Shown piece by piece: positions 37,004-46,473 of a stretch of 64,000 bases of DNA. Numbering within the stretch: position 1 is the first letter of the stretch; the number at the start of each line of letters is the position of its first letter. Source of the stretch: Sphingobium sp. TKS (GTDB lineage: Bacteria > Pseudomonadota > Alphaproteobacteria > Sphingomonadales > Sphingomonadaceae); contig NZ_CP005088.1 in the NCBI RefSeq assembly GCF_001563265.1, positions 11,939 to 75,938 of the forward strand. The letters are read 5' to 3'. Position numbers and translations under genes: made by a program. The notes below the pieces were generated by a model that was not told the DNA's origin, did not search any database, and worked only from the letters and a program-made list of their open reading frames with translations.

Positions 37004-37480
37004 GGGGTGACTGCACGAAAGTGACTTATCTGCACGCTAAGAGCGAACGGACCGGGAACGCTGGGACTTTGTGTTCTTCTCCGTGGCTTCGAGGGCTTTG
37101 TAGAGGGCGGTTTTGCCGATCTTGAGGCGCGCGGCGGCCTCGCGAACTGTGAGGCCGGAAGCGATATGTTCGCGCGCCTTGCGGAGCTTGTCAGGTGTGA
37201 CCACTGGCCGCCGCCCACCGGGGCGACCTCGCTCGCGAGCGGCCTTGAGGCCTGCATGGGTGCGCTCCCGGATCAGATCGCGCTCAAACTGGGCAAGCGA
37301 GCCGAAGATGTTGAACACCAGCATCCCGCCCGAAGTGGTGGTGTCGATGTTCTCGGTGAGCGAGCGGAACCCGATACCTCGCGTCGCTAGCTCGCCGACC
37401 TTCTCAATCAGATGGCTCATCGAGCGCCCAAGACGGTCGAGTTTCCAAACCACCAGCGTGTCGCCGCTGCGCAGATAGGC
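37004..37480 (-). mobile_element. Left end of Tn3-family transposon, truncated copy
   Basis: The 477 bp are identical to 59424-59900, the left end and tnpR 3' part of the complete transposon at 59424-63204. The terminal repeat GGGGTGACTGCACGAAAG is present. Identity stops at 37480, where Tn3-B begins. The res site and tnpA are missing. Confidence 0.92.
37037..37480 (-). pseudogene. tnpR: Serine resolvase TnpR, 3' fragment
   Basis: Encodes the same C-terminal resolvase part as 59457-59900 ([17 protein letters not shown], an E-helix region, then the [24 protein letters not shown]). The catalytic N terminus with the active serine is lost at the border to Tn3-B. Confidence 0.9.
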
Positions 37481-37540
37481 CCAGTCGGCCCGAAGCTGCG
37501 ATTTTGGCCATGTTGAAGAACAAAGATTGAACATGGCGAT

Positions 37541-38407
37541 CTACCAGGCTCGCTCTTGTCCTCCAATCTCGTAAACATCGGTCTCGATCGAGCACCTGTA
37601 GCTCTCTGCGATGTTGAACATCTCTGTCTGGAGAGATGCGATCTCATCATCGAGGCTGACGCCATCGGCACCCTGATCATAGGCGACGGTCAGCGTGTAA
37701 TCGCAGTTCCCGGTCTTTTGCATCTGGTAATCCCGCTCCAGCATCGCCTCAATGCGCTCGCGAGCGGGCTTTCTGCCACGACCATGCTTGTTGAAGTTCT
37801 CGATGGTCAGATGCAGGGCGATGGTGACAGAAGGCGGCTTTTCCGGCAGCCCGATCCTTGAAGGAATGACGTCAAGCGCCCGATAGACGGTCATTCTTGA
37901 GATCTTGAGGTCGCGCGCGACGCTGGCCTTGCTCGCGCCGGCGGTGATCCGGCGTCGGATTTCATCGTCATCGATGTTTTTCTTCCGGCCTTTGTAGACG
38001 CCTTCGGCGCGCGCCGCCTCGATCCCGGCGCGCTGCCGGTCCTTGATGAACGTCAGTTCCATGTCCGCGACCATGCCCAGAATGGTGATCACCATCCGCC
38101 CCATGCTTCCGGCCGTCGTCACCTCCGGCTCAAGCACCCGCAATGAGGCTCCCTTCTGGTCGAGTTCATGAACCAGATTGAGAACATCGCGTGTGGAGCG
38201 ACCGAGCCGATCGAGACGCAGGACGACGAGTTCGTCATCGGCGCGCAGGAACTGCATGATCGTCTCAAGCTCCGTGCGTCCAGTGCGCGATGCGCCCGAG
38301 CCTGTTTCGGAGCGGAGGATTTCACAGCCCGCTGCCTTCAACCGGGCAACCTGGATGTCGAGATCCTGGTCGATGGTGCTGACGCGGGCGTAGCCGACGC
38401 GGGTCAT
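37541..38407 (-). CDS. tnpR: Long serine resolvase TnpR with C-terminal extension
   Basis: 288 residues from the ATG at 38407 (MTRVGYARVSTIDQDLDIQ); upstream in-frame codons are not needed. The catalytic domain has Ser in YARVSTIDQ, the RLDRLGRS motif and a Hin-type HTH (ASKASVARDLKISRMTVYRAL). About 110 extra residues follow (PPSVTIALHLTIENFNKHGRGRKP onward), as in the long resolvases of the ISXc5 type. It resolves cointegrates at res and represses itself. The res region lies between this gene and tnpA. Confidence 0.9.
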   Translation of the reverse strand: MTRVGYARVSTIDQDLDIQVARLKAAGCEILRSETGSGASRTGRTELETIMQFLRADDELVVLRLDRLGRSTRDVLNLVHELDQKGASLRVLEPEVTTAGSMGRMVITILGMVADMELTFIKDRQRAGIEAARAEGVYKGRKKNIDDDEIRRRITAGASKASVARDLKISRMTVYRALDVIPSRIGLPEKPPSVTIALHLTIENFNKHGRGRKPARERIEAMLERDYQMQKTGNCDYTLTVAYDQGADGVSLDDEIASLQTEMFNIAESYRCSIETDVYEIGGQERAW

Positions 38408-38549
38408 GGGCAAATCCGTCACATTAGGGTGGCTTTGCCCTCGTACAGTAACATTGGTGACGGAACCACCCTTTTGTGACATGTCGTATATGTCACTTCC
38501 GATCGTCACGTTCGGGTGCACCCAAATGGTGCGAGCGGAAAGGCCCCGG
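38408..38549. promoter_or_regulatory. Probable res site of Tn3-B
   Basis: This 142-bp gap between tnpR and the tnpA 3' end has several repeats, including the perfect inverted repeat GTGACAT-N7-ATGTCAC (38476-38496) and related GTCACATT and GTAACATT half sites. Dyads of this kind are expected for resolvase-binding subsites. Confidence 0.55.
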
Positions 38550-40338
38550 TCAGGCAGCAAGCCGCCCAAAATCGATCCGGCTATTCAGATCGAGGTCGAA
38601 GCGGCCATAAGGATTGACGTGGCTGTAAATCAGCGGTGTGAGGCCGCGATAATCATCCGGCGTCATCCGGCCCGTCCATTTCGGTTCCACCAGCACGCTC
38701 TGAAGCATTCGGGTGTTCACATAGACAAGCGACGCTTGCAGCAAATGTAGCGCCAGGACCGAGAGCTGCTGCTCATCGATGCGGTTAGTGGCGATCTCGC
38801 CGCCCTTGCCGAAGAAAACGAACCCATTGGCACTGTTCCAGTTTTCAACGACATTCAGGCCTTCATGAATTTCGCGGCGGAAGGACTCCTCGCGCAGATA
38901 CCGGCACAGGAAGATCGTCTTGACCGCGCGGCCCAGCTCACTCAACGCCTTGTAGGTCGGGTGCATCACCTCGGAGCGGCTAAACCGGCGCAGGATCGCC
39001 TCCGGGTCGGCGGTTTTTGTCTGCATCGCGGCTGCATATTTGACCATCTCGTCATATTGCTGCTCGATCTCATCCCAGTTGATCGGACTGGAGAGGATCG
39101 GCTGCAAGTGGGGAAGCCGCGTTCGCATGCCGACATCGGGAAGAGCCAGCTTCTGGCGAGCGATCGCTTTCAGGCGGGGTGCAAGCTCAAATCCGAGAAG
39201 CCGGCAAAATGCAAAGCCAACCGCGCTTTGGCCATGACTATCAACATATTGTCGCTGGATTTCCATGTCGGTGCAATGGCGCAGCACGCCCTCGATCATG
39301 GAGGCGACCTCGGAGGAAGAGCAGCGCTTGAGCTGGGAATAGACGCATGTCGCGCGTCGTTCGACATGCCAGTAGATCATGACGCCCCGTCCACCATAAC
39401 GCGCATGCCATTCCGTCATCAGGTTGCGATCCCAGGCTCCGAACTTTGTGGAATCTGACGCACAGGCCGTGCCGGCGTCCCCCCAGACTGCAGCATTGCG
39501 GATTGCCAGGGTCGCATTCGCAACCCTGGCACACGCCTCCTTGAGCGCCGCGGCATGAACGAAGCGGCGATGGACATGCAGCAGCTCTTCATAGCTGACA
39601 TCGGGGGTGGCGCCGGCGATCCGCTTGAGCCCGGCATTCGTTCCCAGGCCGTAGAGGCATAGCAGGAGACGTTGATCCAGCGCGGTTTTCGGCAGTGCAA
39701 CACGCGAGGCCGATGTTTCGAACGCTTCGAGAAGTCCCGTATCAAGGGCAGCCTCCTTCAGTACGTCGAGCAGCCCGGTCATCGGCCAGCGTTGGCCGAT
39801 CTCGGTCTTGATCGAGGCGAGACCCCTGGGTTCGGGCAAGGGTTTGAACGGGGTGAGAGATATACGGTTCTCGCCGCGCCACAGCAGCCGAACCTTGTCG
39901 TTCCGGGGAATATTGGCATTGAGGAGCAACAGTTCCTGAGCAAGCTCTTCCCGGATGGCGCTTGAAAATGCACGCGCATCCGCCGTCAGGTTCAATCCTG
40001 TGTAATATGCTTCTCGCCGCGCATCGAAGTCCTTGGGAAGATCGTCATCGGGATTGCGGTATCGGTCCGCCCCGACAACCCAGATTTCCTTAGAACGGAT
40101 GCGATCGCGCAGTTGCGCGAGGACACAAAGCTCATAACTGATCCGGTTTACGCGCCCCTCTTCATCAATGACGGAACTGCGCCATCTCGCCGGAATGACC
40201 TCGTCGACCGGCACTGCGTGCGGCGGCACGTAGCGGCATCCATCATCCACTTTGCTTCTGATCCAGTCCAGGGCCGCCAGCACCGGACGCCACACGGCGT
40301 TGTTCGACCGGAACTCCAGTGCCGAAAGCAGGCTTGGC
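38550..40338 (-). pseudogene. tnpA: Tn3-family transposase, C-terminal part (tnpA split by IS21)
   Basis: Nearly 600 codons of the C-terminal catalytic half of a DDE transposase ([79 protein letters not shown] end). The ORF can start only inside the IS; the native codons join those at 42907. Both halves share an 8-bp target duplication, so they form one interrupted gene. Confidence 0.92.
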
Positions 40339-40455
40339 TGTGGAGCGGCGTGCAAAATTGACCCCCTTAGCGGGGTGATCGGCGTCTAAAATTGACCCCC
40401 ATCATTCCAGAGTGTGAGGCGTCGCGGCTTGGGCTTCCAGGCGGCGAGGACGGGG

Positions 40456-41973
40456 ATGTTGATTGTGGAGACTATTGCCAAGATACGCAGGGAGCACAGG
40501 GACGGTAAGCCGATCAAAGAGATTGCGCGTGATTTACGGTTGTCGCGCAACACGGTGCGCAAGGCGATCCGTGCTCCGGAGGCGGATTTCAGCTACGAGA
40601 GGAAGGAGCAGCATCGTCCGCAGACCGGTCCATTTCGCGAACGGTTAGATGAGTTGCTGGCGGAGAACGAAGAGCGCCCCCGGCGCGAGCGACTGCGGCT
40701 GACGCGGATTCATGATCTGCTGGAACGTGAGGGGTTCACCGGCTCCTACGATGCGGTGCGGCGCTATGCGGCCCGCTGGAAGCAGGAGCGCCACGCCGGT
40801 GGCAGCGGGGATATGAGCAAGGTGTTCATCCCGCTCATGTTCCGGCCTGGCGAGGCCTACCAGTTTGATTGGAGCCACGAGGACGTGGAGATCGCCGGCA
40901 AGCCGATGCGGGTTAAGGTGGCGCATATGCGGCTATGCTGGTCGCGGGCGCCCTTTGTGCGGGCTTATCCGCGTGAGACCCAGGAGATGGTGTTTGACGC
41001 CCATGCCAGGGGCTTTGCTTTTCTCGGCGGGGTGCCGACGCGCGGCATCTACGACAACATGAAGACCGCGGTGACGACGGTGTTCACTGGCAAGGAGCGG
41101 GTGTTCAACCGGCGCTTCCTGATCATGACGGATCATTATGGCGTTGAGCCGGTGGCCTGTAGCCCGGCGGCAGGCTGGGAGAAGGGACAGGTCGAGAACC
41201 AGGTCCAGACCGGCAGGGAACGGCTGTTCAAGCCACGTCTGCGGTTTGCCAGCATGGAAGAGTTGAACGCATGGCTGGAGGCCGAGTGTCGCCGATGGGC
41301 CGAGCGCTATGCCCATCCGGATATGGAAGATATGACCATCGCCCAGGCACTGGAGATGGAACGACCCTCCCTACAGCCGCTCACCACGCCTTTTGACGGC
41401 TTCTTCGAGAGCGAACATGTGGCGAGCTCGACCTGCCTCGTCAGCTTCGATCGCAACCGTTACTCGGTCATGGCCGTTGCTGCCCGGCATGCGGTGCAAC
41501 TGCGCGCCTATGCCGACCGGGTCGTCATCCGTTGTGCCGGCAAGGTGGTCGCCGAGCATGCCCGCCTGTTCGGCCGCAATCAGACGAAGTTCGATCCCTG
41601 GCACTATCTGCCGGTCCTGATCCGCAAGCCAGGCGCATTGCGCAACGGCGCTCCCTTCCAGGACTGGGATCTTCCGCCGGCCCTGGCCCAGCTGCGCCGC
41701 AAGCTGGGCAAAAGCGATGACGCAGACCGACGCTTTGTACGGGTACTGGCAGCGGTGCCCGAGGATGGCCTGGAGGCAGTCGAAGCTGCCGTGCGCGAAG
41801 CCATGGCGGCGGGCACGGCCAATGACGAGGTCATTCTCAACATCCTGTCGCGCCGACGCGAACCACAGCCTGTGCAGGCGATCAATGTTGTCGTCGATCT
41901 CAGGCTCAAGCATCCGCCCATTGCCGATTGCGCGCGCTACGATACGGTGCGAGGCCTCAATGCAGCGGCATGA
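40456..41973 (+). CDS. istA: IstA transposase of IS21 family
   Basis: 505 residues from ATG 40456 ([21 protein letters not shown]), the usual IstA start; an in-frame GTG at 40414 is possible. The N-terminal HTH is [15 protein letters not shown]. The DDE core has [20 protein letters not shown] and the Glu in [12 protein letters not shown]. The istB start overlaps its end by 14 nt, as in the family. Intact. Confidence 0.94.
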   Translation: MLIVETIAKIRREHRDGKPIKEIARDLRLSRNTVRKAIRAPEADFSYERKEQHRPQTGPFRERLDELLAENEERPRRERLRLTRIHDLLEREGFTGSYDAVRRYAARWKQERHAGGSGDMSKVFIPLMFRPGEAYQFDWSHEDVEIAGKPMRVKVAHMRLCWSRAPFVRAYPRETQEMVFDAHARGFAFLGGVPTRGIYDNMKTAVTTVFTGKERVFNRRFLIMTDHYGVEPVACSPAAGWEKGQVENQVQTGRERLFKPRLRFASMEELNAWLEAECRRWAERYAHPDMEDMTIAQALEMERPSLQPLTTPFDGFFESEHVASSTCLVSFDRNRYSVMAVAARHAVQLRAYADRVVIRCAGKVVAEHARLFGRNQTKFDPWHYLPVLIRKPGALRNGAPFQDWDLPPALAQLRRKLGKSDDADRRFVRVLAAVPEDGLEAVEAAVREAMAAGTANDEVILNILSRRREPQPVQAINVVVDLRLKHPPIADCARYDTVRGLNAAA

Positions 41974-42688
41974 GATGTTGGCAGCCCTCAAGGGGCTGGG
42001 CCTGAAGGGCATGATCGCCGCGTTCGACGATGCCGTCACCAATGGCATCCGCCGTGACCGGACCGCCATGGAGATGCTTGGCGATCTGCTACGCGCCGAA
42101 ACGGCCCACCGTGAAGCCGCCTCGATCCGGTATCGCATGACTGCGGCCAGGCTGCCGGCCATCAAGGATCTCGACGGCTTTGTCTTCGCCGACACACCGA
42201 TCAACGAGAGCCTGGTGCGTTCGCTCCATGCCGGCTCGTTCCTGCCGGAACGGCGCAATATCGTGCTGGTTGGTGGCACCGGCACCGGCAAGACGCATCT
42301 CGCGCTCGCCATCACCGCTGCGGTGGTCCGCGCCGGGGCCAGGGGCCGGTTCTTCAATACCGTCGATCTGGTCAATCGTCTGGAGGAAGAAACCCGGCAG
42401 GCCAAGGCCGGCAGCCTGGCCGCCCAGATGGCCCGCCTGGACGTCGTGGTTCTGGACGAGCTCGGGTATCTGCCGTTCGCCCGGTCAGGAGGCCAGATGC
42501 TGTTCCATCTGATCAGCAAACTCTACGAAAAGACCTCGGTGATCATCACCACCAATCTCGCCTTCGGCGAATGGCCTAGCGTCTTCCAGGATGCCAAAAT
42601 GACGACGGCGCTGCTGGACCGTGTCACGCATCATTGCGACATCATCGAAACCGGCAACGACAGCTGGCGGTTCAAAAACCGAAGCTAA
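41960..42688 (+). CDS. istB: IstB ATP-binding helper of IS21 family
   Basis: 242 residues. Walker [14 protein letters not shown] and Walker [13 protein letters not shown], followed by [16 protein letters not shown], are the IstB hallmarks. It ends [19 protein letters not shown]. It is the AAA+ partner of IstA. Intact, so the IS is probably mobile. Confidence 0.94.
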   Translation: MQRHEMLAALKGLGLKGMIAAFDDAVTNGIRRDRTAMEMLGDLLRAETAHREAASIRYRMTAARLPAIKDLDGFVFADTPINESLVRSLHAGSFLPERRNIVLVGGTGTGKTHLALAITAAVVRAGARGRFFNTVDLVNRLEEETRQAKAGSLAAQMARLDVVVLDELGYLPFARSGGQMLFHLISKLYEKTSVIITTNLAFGEWPSVFQDAKMTTALLDRVTHHCDIIETGNDSWRFKNRS

Positions 42689-42906
42689 GAGACGGGAAAA
42701 ACCCCTTCCCCCGGACCCCCATCCCCGGCGGTTACCCCGGTGGGTCCACAGGTACCTCCCGCGGACGCCGCCGCCAGCGCTCCTGACGGCGCGCGTCGGC
42801 GTCCGCGGGTCCCTCCTATGGACTACCGGGATAACCGCCGGAACTCACGAAAAAGGGGGTCAATGTTGGGCGCCGATAGGGGGTCAACTTTGCGCGCCGG
42901 TTGACA

Positions 42907-44035
42907 GGCTTGGCAGCATACGGCGATAATGATTGGCCCATGACCTCCGCATCACCTTGTAGATCCGCCGATCCAAGGCGCCCTTTGCCTGGCTTTCCTT
43001 GATGATCGCCGCCAGTTTGTCCTTGCCGGCGATTGGGAAAATGACATCGCAGATGCGCCCGGATGGATCGTCGATCGAAGCGCTGGCAATCTCGACCAGG
43101 AGTCGCTCCTTGCCATAGACCCGCTCGATGTCTTTCGCGATATCGCCCACCACCTTGCGTTTCGAGCGCGATCCGATCTTATGGACCGTCTCGATCAGCA
43201 GGTCGACCATCGCATCCGTAAGCTGAGCTTCCCGCGCCATCAGATAAACGGCATAGAGCCCGAGCTGGCGCGCCGGTACATGCCGGCGCATCTCCGAGGC
43301 TTTCTCGCCGGCAACCCGGCGAACGATCTGATCGACCCATGCCTTGCCCGTGACCGATAGGAAATCTCGGGGAAGAGCAAGCCGTTGGATAAAGGCGAGT
43401 TTGGCGGTCACGCCAAGAATGTTTTCGAGCGTCGCCTGACCTGCATCCCCCTTCATCGTGTTGAAGCCGGTCGGGCCATCGGGATCGGCGAGCGAGGCTT
43501 CCAGCAAGGCGACCGCATCCGGCGCAAGCCGATCGCGGACTCGGGCCAACAGGGCCTCCAGATAGAGGTGTCGTTGCGAACGGACGAGGCGTTCCAGCTC
43601 CTTGCGCGACGGCCCATAGATACGGCGGTCGCGGCACCACAGGAAAACATGCTCGAGCATGGCATTGATCGGCTGCCCGCCCGCACAAAGATCGTCGGAA
43701 ATCCACCTCGACAACGCCCTGCGATCCGTCTGCGTCATACGGCGGAACCCGAGATGCCGCAAAATCTCCGCGCAATGCCGGCGGGCGGTGCGCCCGGAAA
43801 AATCATAGTGGTTCACGGATTTGGCATCGAGACCAAGTTGCTCCGCCAGATACAAGACACCGTCGGAGGGTATCGACGCATGATCCGGCACAAAGAAGCC
43901 ATGCCCGGCGAAAAATCTAAGCTGAACCGCCAATCCCAGTCGTGCCGTCTCCGCTTTGCCGGTCACGAACGCGATGTCCGAAAAACTCAGGCTCCAGGAG
44001 CCGATCAGATCCCCACTCGAAACGCCAAGGCTCAT
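42907..44035 (-). pseudogene. tnpA: Tn3-family transposase, N-terminal part (tnpA split by IS21)
   Basis: About 376 native codons beginning MSLGVSSGDLIGSWSLSFSDIAF, the N-terminal domain of Tn3 transposases that binds the terminal repeats (DUF4158-like region, LGLAVQLRFFAGHGFFVP). The open frame ends a few codons inside the IS at 42884. With the part at 38550 it makes a transposase of about 970 residues. Confidence 0.92.
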
Positions 44036-44190
44036 AACGCCGCTCCCTTATCGGAGCGGAACGTCGTTCCTCGCATGGGCGATCGTCAACAACAACCAGC
44101 CCGTTCCCGACGTGTTCTCCAAGATGACCAAAATCGCAGCTTCGGGCCGACTGGGCCTTCTTCGGGTCTGACGATGCGGCGAGTTCGGAG

Positions 44191-44199
44191 TTATCCACA
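44191..44199 (+). promoter_or_regulatory. DnaA box TTATCCACA at oriV 1
   Basis: Perfect DnaA-binding nonamer 34 bp after the end of Tn3-B and about 130 bp before the iteron array. Confidence 0.75.
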
Positions 44200-44524
44200 G
44201 GCAGGGCTACCCTAAAACTCACCTAAAACTCACCGTTCGCGTTCTGATTCAAAGATTCTTCTTAGATTCAAGATTCAGGGTGCCTCAAACCCGCAGAAAA
44301 CCAAGAAAAATTGCCCCGAAAAGTGAGTTTTGGGGTCGAGTCGCGTGAGTGTTGGGGTAGCCTTCGGTGAGTTTTGGGGTCGGTAAAAGTGAGTTTTGGG
44401 GTCGAGTCCGGTGAGTGTTGGGGTAGCCGCCAAATCAACGGTGAGGTTTGGGGTATCCCCTCCCCACCCTCCATCGGGGAGCTTTAGGAATTGCCTAGCT
44501 CACCGTTGCTGCTAAAGTGAGGAC
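44200..44524 (+). other. Plasmid replication origin 1 (oriV) with iterons
   Basis: The region between Tn3-B and repA. Direct iterons with core GTGAGTKTTGGGGT start at 44323, 44345, 44367, 44389 and 44411, exactly 22 bp apart, and a further copy starts at 44441. Two short inverse half-iterons (AAAACTCAC) are at 44214 and 44225. An AT-rich stretch (44250-44320) lies between, suitable for strand opening. One more inverted iteron follows repA at 45443-45456. Origin function is inferred from iterons, DnaA box and the adjoining initiator gene. Confidence 0.85.
44323..44457 (+). repeat. Iteron array 1 (22-bp period)
   Basis: Six direct copies of GTGAG-N-N-TTGGGGT; five are in strict 22-bp phase and the sixth is 30 bp after the fifth. 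Alternate copies share the flanks TCGAG or TAGCC, suggesting duplication of a two-iteron unit. Confidence 0.9.
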
Positions 44525-45436
44525 ATGACTCGCGCAAGCTCACCTGTAAATAACGGAAAGGCAAAGATTGCCCTAGGCGATGATACCGCCCTCACCCTCT
44601 CGCAAAAGGGGCGCGGAAACCCGTTCGATCCCGCCAATTACGGGGAAATCGTCAAACCCGGCGAGCTGGTCGATATTGTCGAGCTGTCCCCCCTCACCCT
44701 CGCCGATCGCCGAATCTACAATCTGCTGATTGCCAACGCCTGGGAGCGGATCAGCGAGCCGGTCATTCACCGCATCGCCAAAACCGCGCTCAAGGGCACG
44801 CACCAAGGCAACGAGCGCATAGAAAGCTCGCTGCTGCGCCTGATGGGCACAATCGCCATCGTCACGATCCGCAAGGGCGGCAAGAGCTACAAGCGCCGCG
44901 TTCAGCTTCTCGGCTCCAGCGACGAAAGCCTCGAAAAAGACGGCTTCCTGCATTACCGCATCCCCGAAGAACTGATTGAGATTTTGCGTAACAGCGAGGT
45001 CTATGCGCGACTTAAGACGCAAGTGATGTATTGTTTCGAGTCGAAATACGCGCTGTGCCTCTATGAAATGATCGAACGCCGTATCGGCCTCGAATATAAG
45101 CAAAGCGAAGAGTTCACGATTGCGGAGCTACGCGGCCTGCTCAACGTGCCGGAAGGCAAGTTGGAACGGTTCGCTGATTTCAACAAATACTGCCTCAAGG
45201 TCGCCCAGGAGGAAATCAACAAGCTCTGCCCCTTCTGGGTCGAGTTCACCCCGATCAAGAAGGGGCGCAAGGTCGAGCGGGTTTCTATGATGTGGCTCCC
45301 GAAAACCATGAGCGGCCGTCGTGACGCGCAAAACCTGATCGACCAACATAGCATCGTCCGCCGCGCCAAACTGCGCGGCGATATACCCGAAATGCCGGTG
45401 CTGGTGGATTTCAGCGCGCCCGCCGCCCAAAGGTGA
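44525..45436 (+). CDS. repA: Replication initiator protein (Rep_3 family)
   Basis: 303 residues with the two winged-helix layout of iteron-binding initiators. LSPLTLADRRIYNLLIANAWERI is the typical N-terminal helix pair, and KTQVMYCFESKYALCLYEMIERRIG is the conserved Rep_3 motif; the C terminus is basic (IKKGRKVERVSMMWL). It binds the upstream iterons to open oriV and usually controls copy number by handcuffing. This appears to be the initiator of the inserted replicon. Dyads with CTCACC and GTGAGG just before the ATG may mediate autoregulation. Confidence 0.92.
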   Translation: MTRASSPVNNGKAKIALGDDTALTLSQKGRGNPFDPANYGEIVKPGELVDIVELSPLTLADRRIYNLLIANAWERISEPVIHRIAKTALKGTHQGNERIESSLLRLMGTIAIVTIRKGGKSYKRRVQLLGSSDESLEKDGFLHYRIPEELIEILRNSEVYARLKTQVMYCFESKYALCLYEMIERRIGLEYKQSEEFTIAELRGLLNVPEGKLERFADFNKYCLKVAQEEINKLCPFWVEFTPIKKGRKVERVSMMWLPKTMSGRRDAQNLIDQHSIVRRAKLRGDIPEMPVLVDFSAPAAQR

Positions 45437-45442
45437 ACCCCT

Positions 45443-45456
45443 ACCCCAAAACTCAC
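45443..45456 (-). repeat. Inverted iteron behind repA
   Basis: ACCCCAAAACTCAC, the exact reverse complement of the oriV iteron core, 7 bp after the repA stop codon. It may titrate the initiator. Confidence 0.7.
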
Positions 45457-45492
45457 TTTTCGCGCGCCGGGGCCGCCTCGCCCTAGCCGGCC

Positions 45493-45774
45493 CTACCCCT
45501 CGCCGGCATCGAGCGCACGGCTCACCGTGAACTGTATCCATGCGCTGCGGCTGATCCCGCGCCGCTTGGCCGCTGCATCGACCTTCGCCAGCAACGCGCG
45601 ATCGAAACGGAGCATCACCGGCGACTTGCGCGGCTCGGCCCCCTGCCCCGCCTCGTCGGCCTCGGTCGCGATCGGCTCGGCCTTCGGCTTGGCCGCCCCG
45701 GCAATGAAGGCATCGGCCGCCGCCTCATCCATCGGCGACTTGGGCTTGCTGTTCGGTTTACGAGCGATAGCCAT
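45493..45774 (-). CDS. Ribbon-helix-helix partition/regulator protein
   Basis: 93 residues. The basic, Lys/Pro-rich N terminus is followed by a C-terminal RHH motif (VMLRFDRALLAKVDAAAKRRGISRSAWIQFTVSRAL). It begins 25 bp after the parA stop, in the same leftward unit, and so is probably the centromere-binding partner (ParB-like) of a type Ib partition system. The gene is convergent with repA. Confidence 0.8.
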   Translation of the reverse strand: MAIARKPNSKPKSPMDEAAADAFIAGAAKPKAEPIATEADEAGQGAEPRKSPVMLRFDRALLAKVDAAAKRRGISRSAWIQFTVSRALDAGEG

Positions 45775-45799
45775 CGAAATTCACTCCGCTATCATTATG

Positions 45800-46435
45800 C
45801 TATACAAATACCGCGCTGACCAATGCGGCCAGCTCGTCGATCGCCTTGGCGTCACGCGGCGATTGCTCCCCTACCGCCCTGCCCTCGGCCGCCGCGTTCG
45901 GGAACGCCTTGCGCCGCACTATCGACGTGGGCAGCACCTCGATCCCCTCAATGTCGCCGATCATTTCCAAGGCGGCCTCATTGTCGGCCCCTTGCGCGTC
46001 CGCGCCGTTCAGCACGGCGACGGCGCGCAAGCCCTCGTTGATCTCGCGCGCCTCGGCCACCAGCGCCGCAACCTGGTCAAGCGCCCACACGTCGAAGCTG
46101 CGCGGCTGCACCGGCACCAGCAACGTGTCAGCCACGGTGAGCGCGGCGCGCAGCGAGCCGGTATCACGGCCGCCCACGTCAATGATAATATCGTCATATT
46201 TGGCCGCGAGCTGGCGGACCTGGCTGCGAAGCGCCGCGCCGGTGAGCGCAACGGCGGTATAGCCAGCTTGCCCAAGTCGATCGGCGCGCAGCTCGGTAAA
46301 GGTGAGGGCGGTCCCCTGCTCGTCGCCGTCCACCAGCAAGAGGTCGCGGCCCGCAAGCGCGCGCGCCACCGCGAGGTTGACGGCAAGGGTCGTCTTGCCG
46401 ACACCGCCCTTAGTGTTTCCGACTGCCAATATCAT
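45800..46435 (-). CDS. parA: ParA-family partition ATPase
   Basis: 211 residues from the ATG at 46435 (MILAVGNTKGGVGKTTLAV). The deviant Walker A has K9 and K14 in NTKGGVGKTT, followed by LLVDGDEQGTA and the Walker B DDIIIDVGGRD. No N-terminal HTH is present, so it is the small type Ib ParA. IS6100 copy E begins only 38 bp upstream of the start, so the native promoter may have been replaced. An open frame that continues upstream is antisense IS6100 and should not be added. Confidence 0.92.
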   Translation of the reverse strand: MILAVGNTKGGVGKTTLAVNLAVARALAGRDLLLVDGDEQGTALTFTELRADRLGQAGYTAVALTGAALRSQVRQLAAKYDDIIIDVGGRDTGSLRAALTVADTLLVPVQPRSFDVWALDQVAALVAEAREINEGLRAVAVLNGADAQGADNEAALEMIGDIEGIEVLPTSIVRRKAFPNAAAEGRAVGEQSPRDAKAIDELAALVSAVFV

Positions 46436-46473
46436 TCTGCTCTCGCTCCGCTGGCAATATGGTTGCGCTGTAG

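Larger units (their letters stand above)
40339..42906 (+). mobile_element. IS21-family insertion sequence, complete
   Basis: 2568 bp beginning TG and ending CA, flanked by the 8-bp target duplication GGCTTGGC (40331-40338 and 42907-42914). Both ends contain the motif GCAAA-R-TTGACCCCC in inverted orientation, with a second TTGACCCCC repeat further in. It interrupts tnpA of Tn3-B; removing it and one duplication restores [13 protein letters not shown]. Confidence 0.93.
37478..44157 (-). mobile_element. Tn3-family transposon B, interrupted by IS21
   Basis: About 6.7 kb with inverted ends: 30 bp starting GGCCCAGTCGGCCCGAAGC at 37478 are repeated inverted at 44128-44157. It contains a long resolvase gene, a res region, and tnpA split by an IS21 element. 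The flanking pentamers AGATA and TTCTT differ, so one side has been rearranged after insertion. Confidence 0.85.

Noticed and set aside
44323..44457. Regular repeats resembling a CRISPR array
   Set aside because: Units are short with 22-bp period, no true spacers, and lie directly before a Rep_3 initiator gene; they are iterons.
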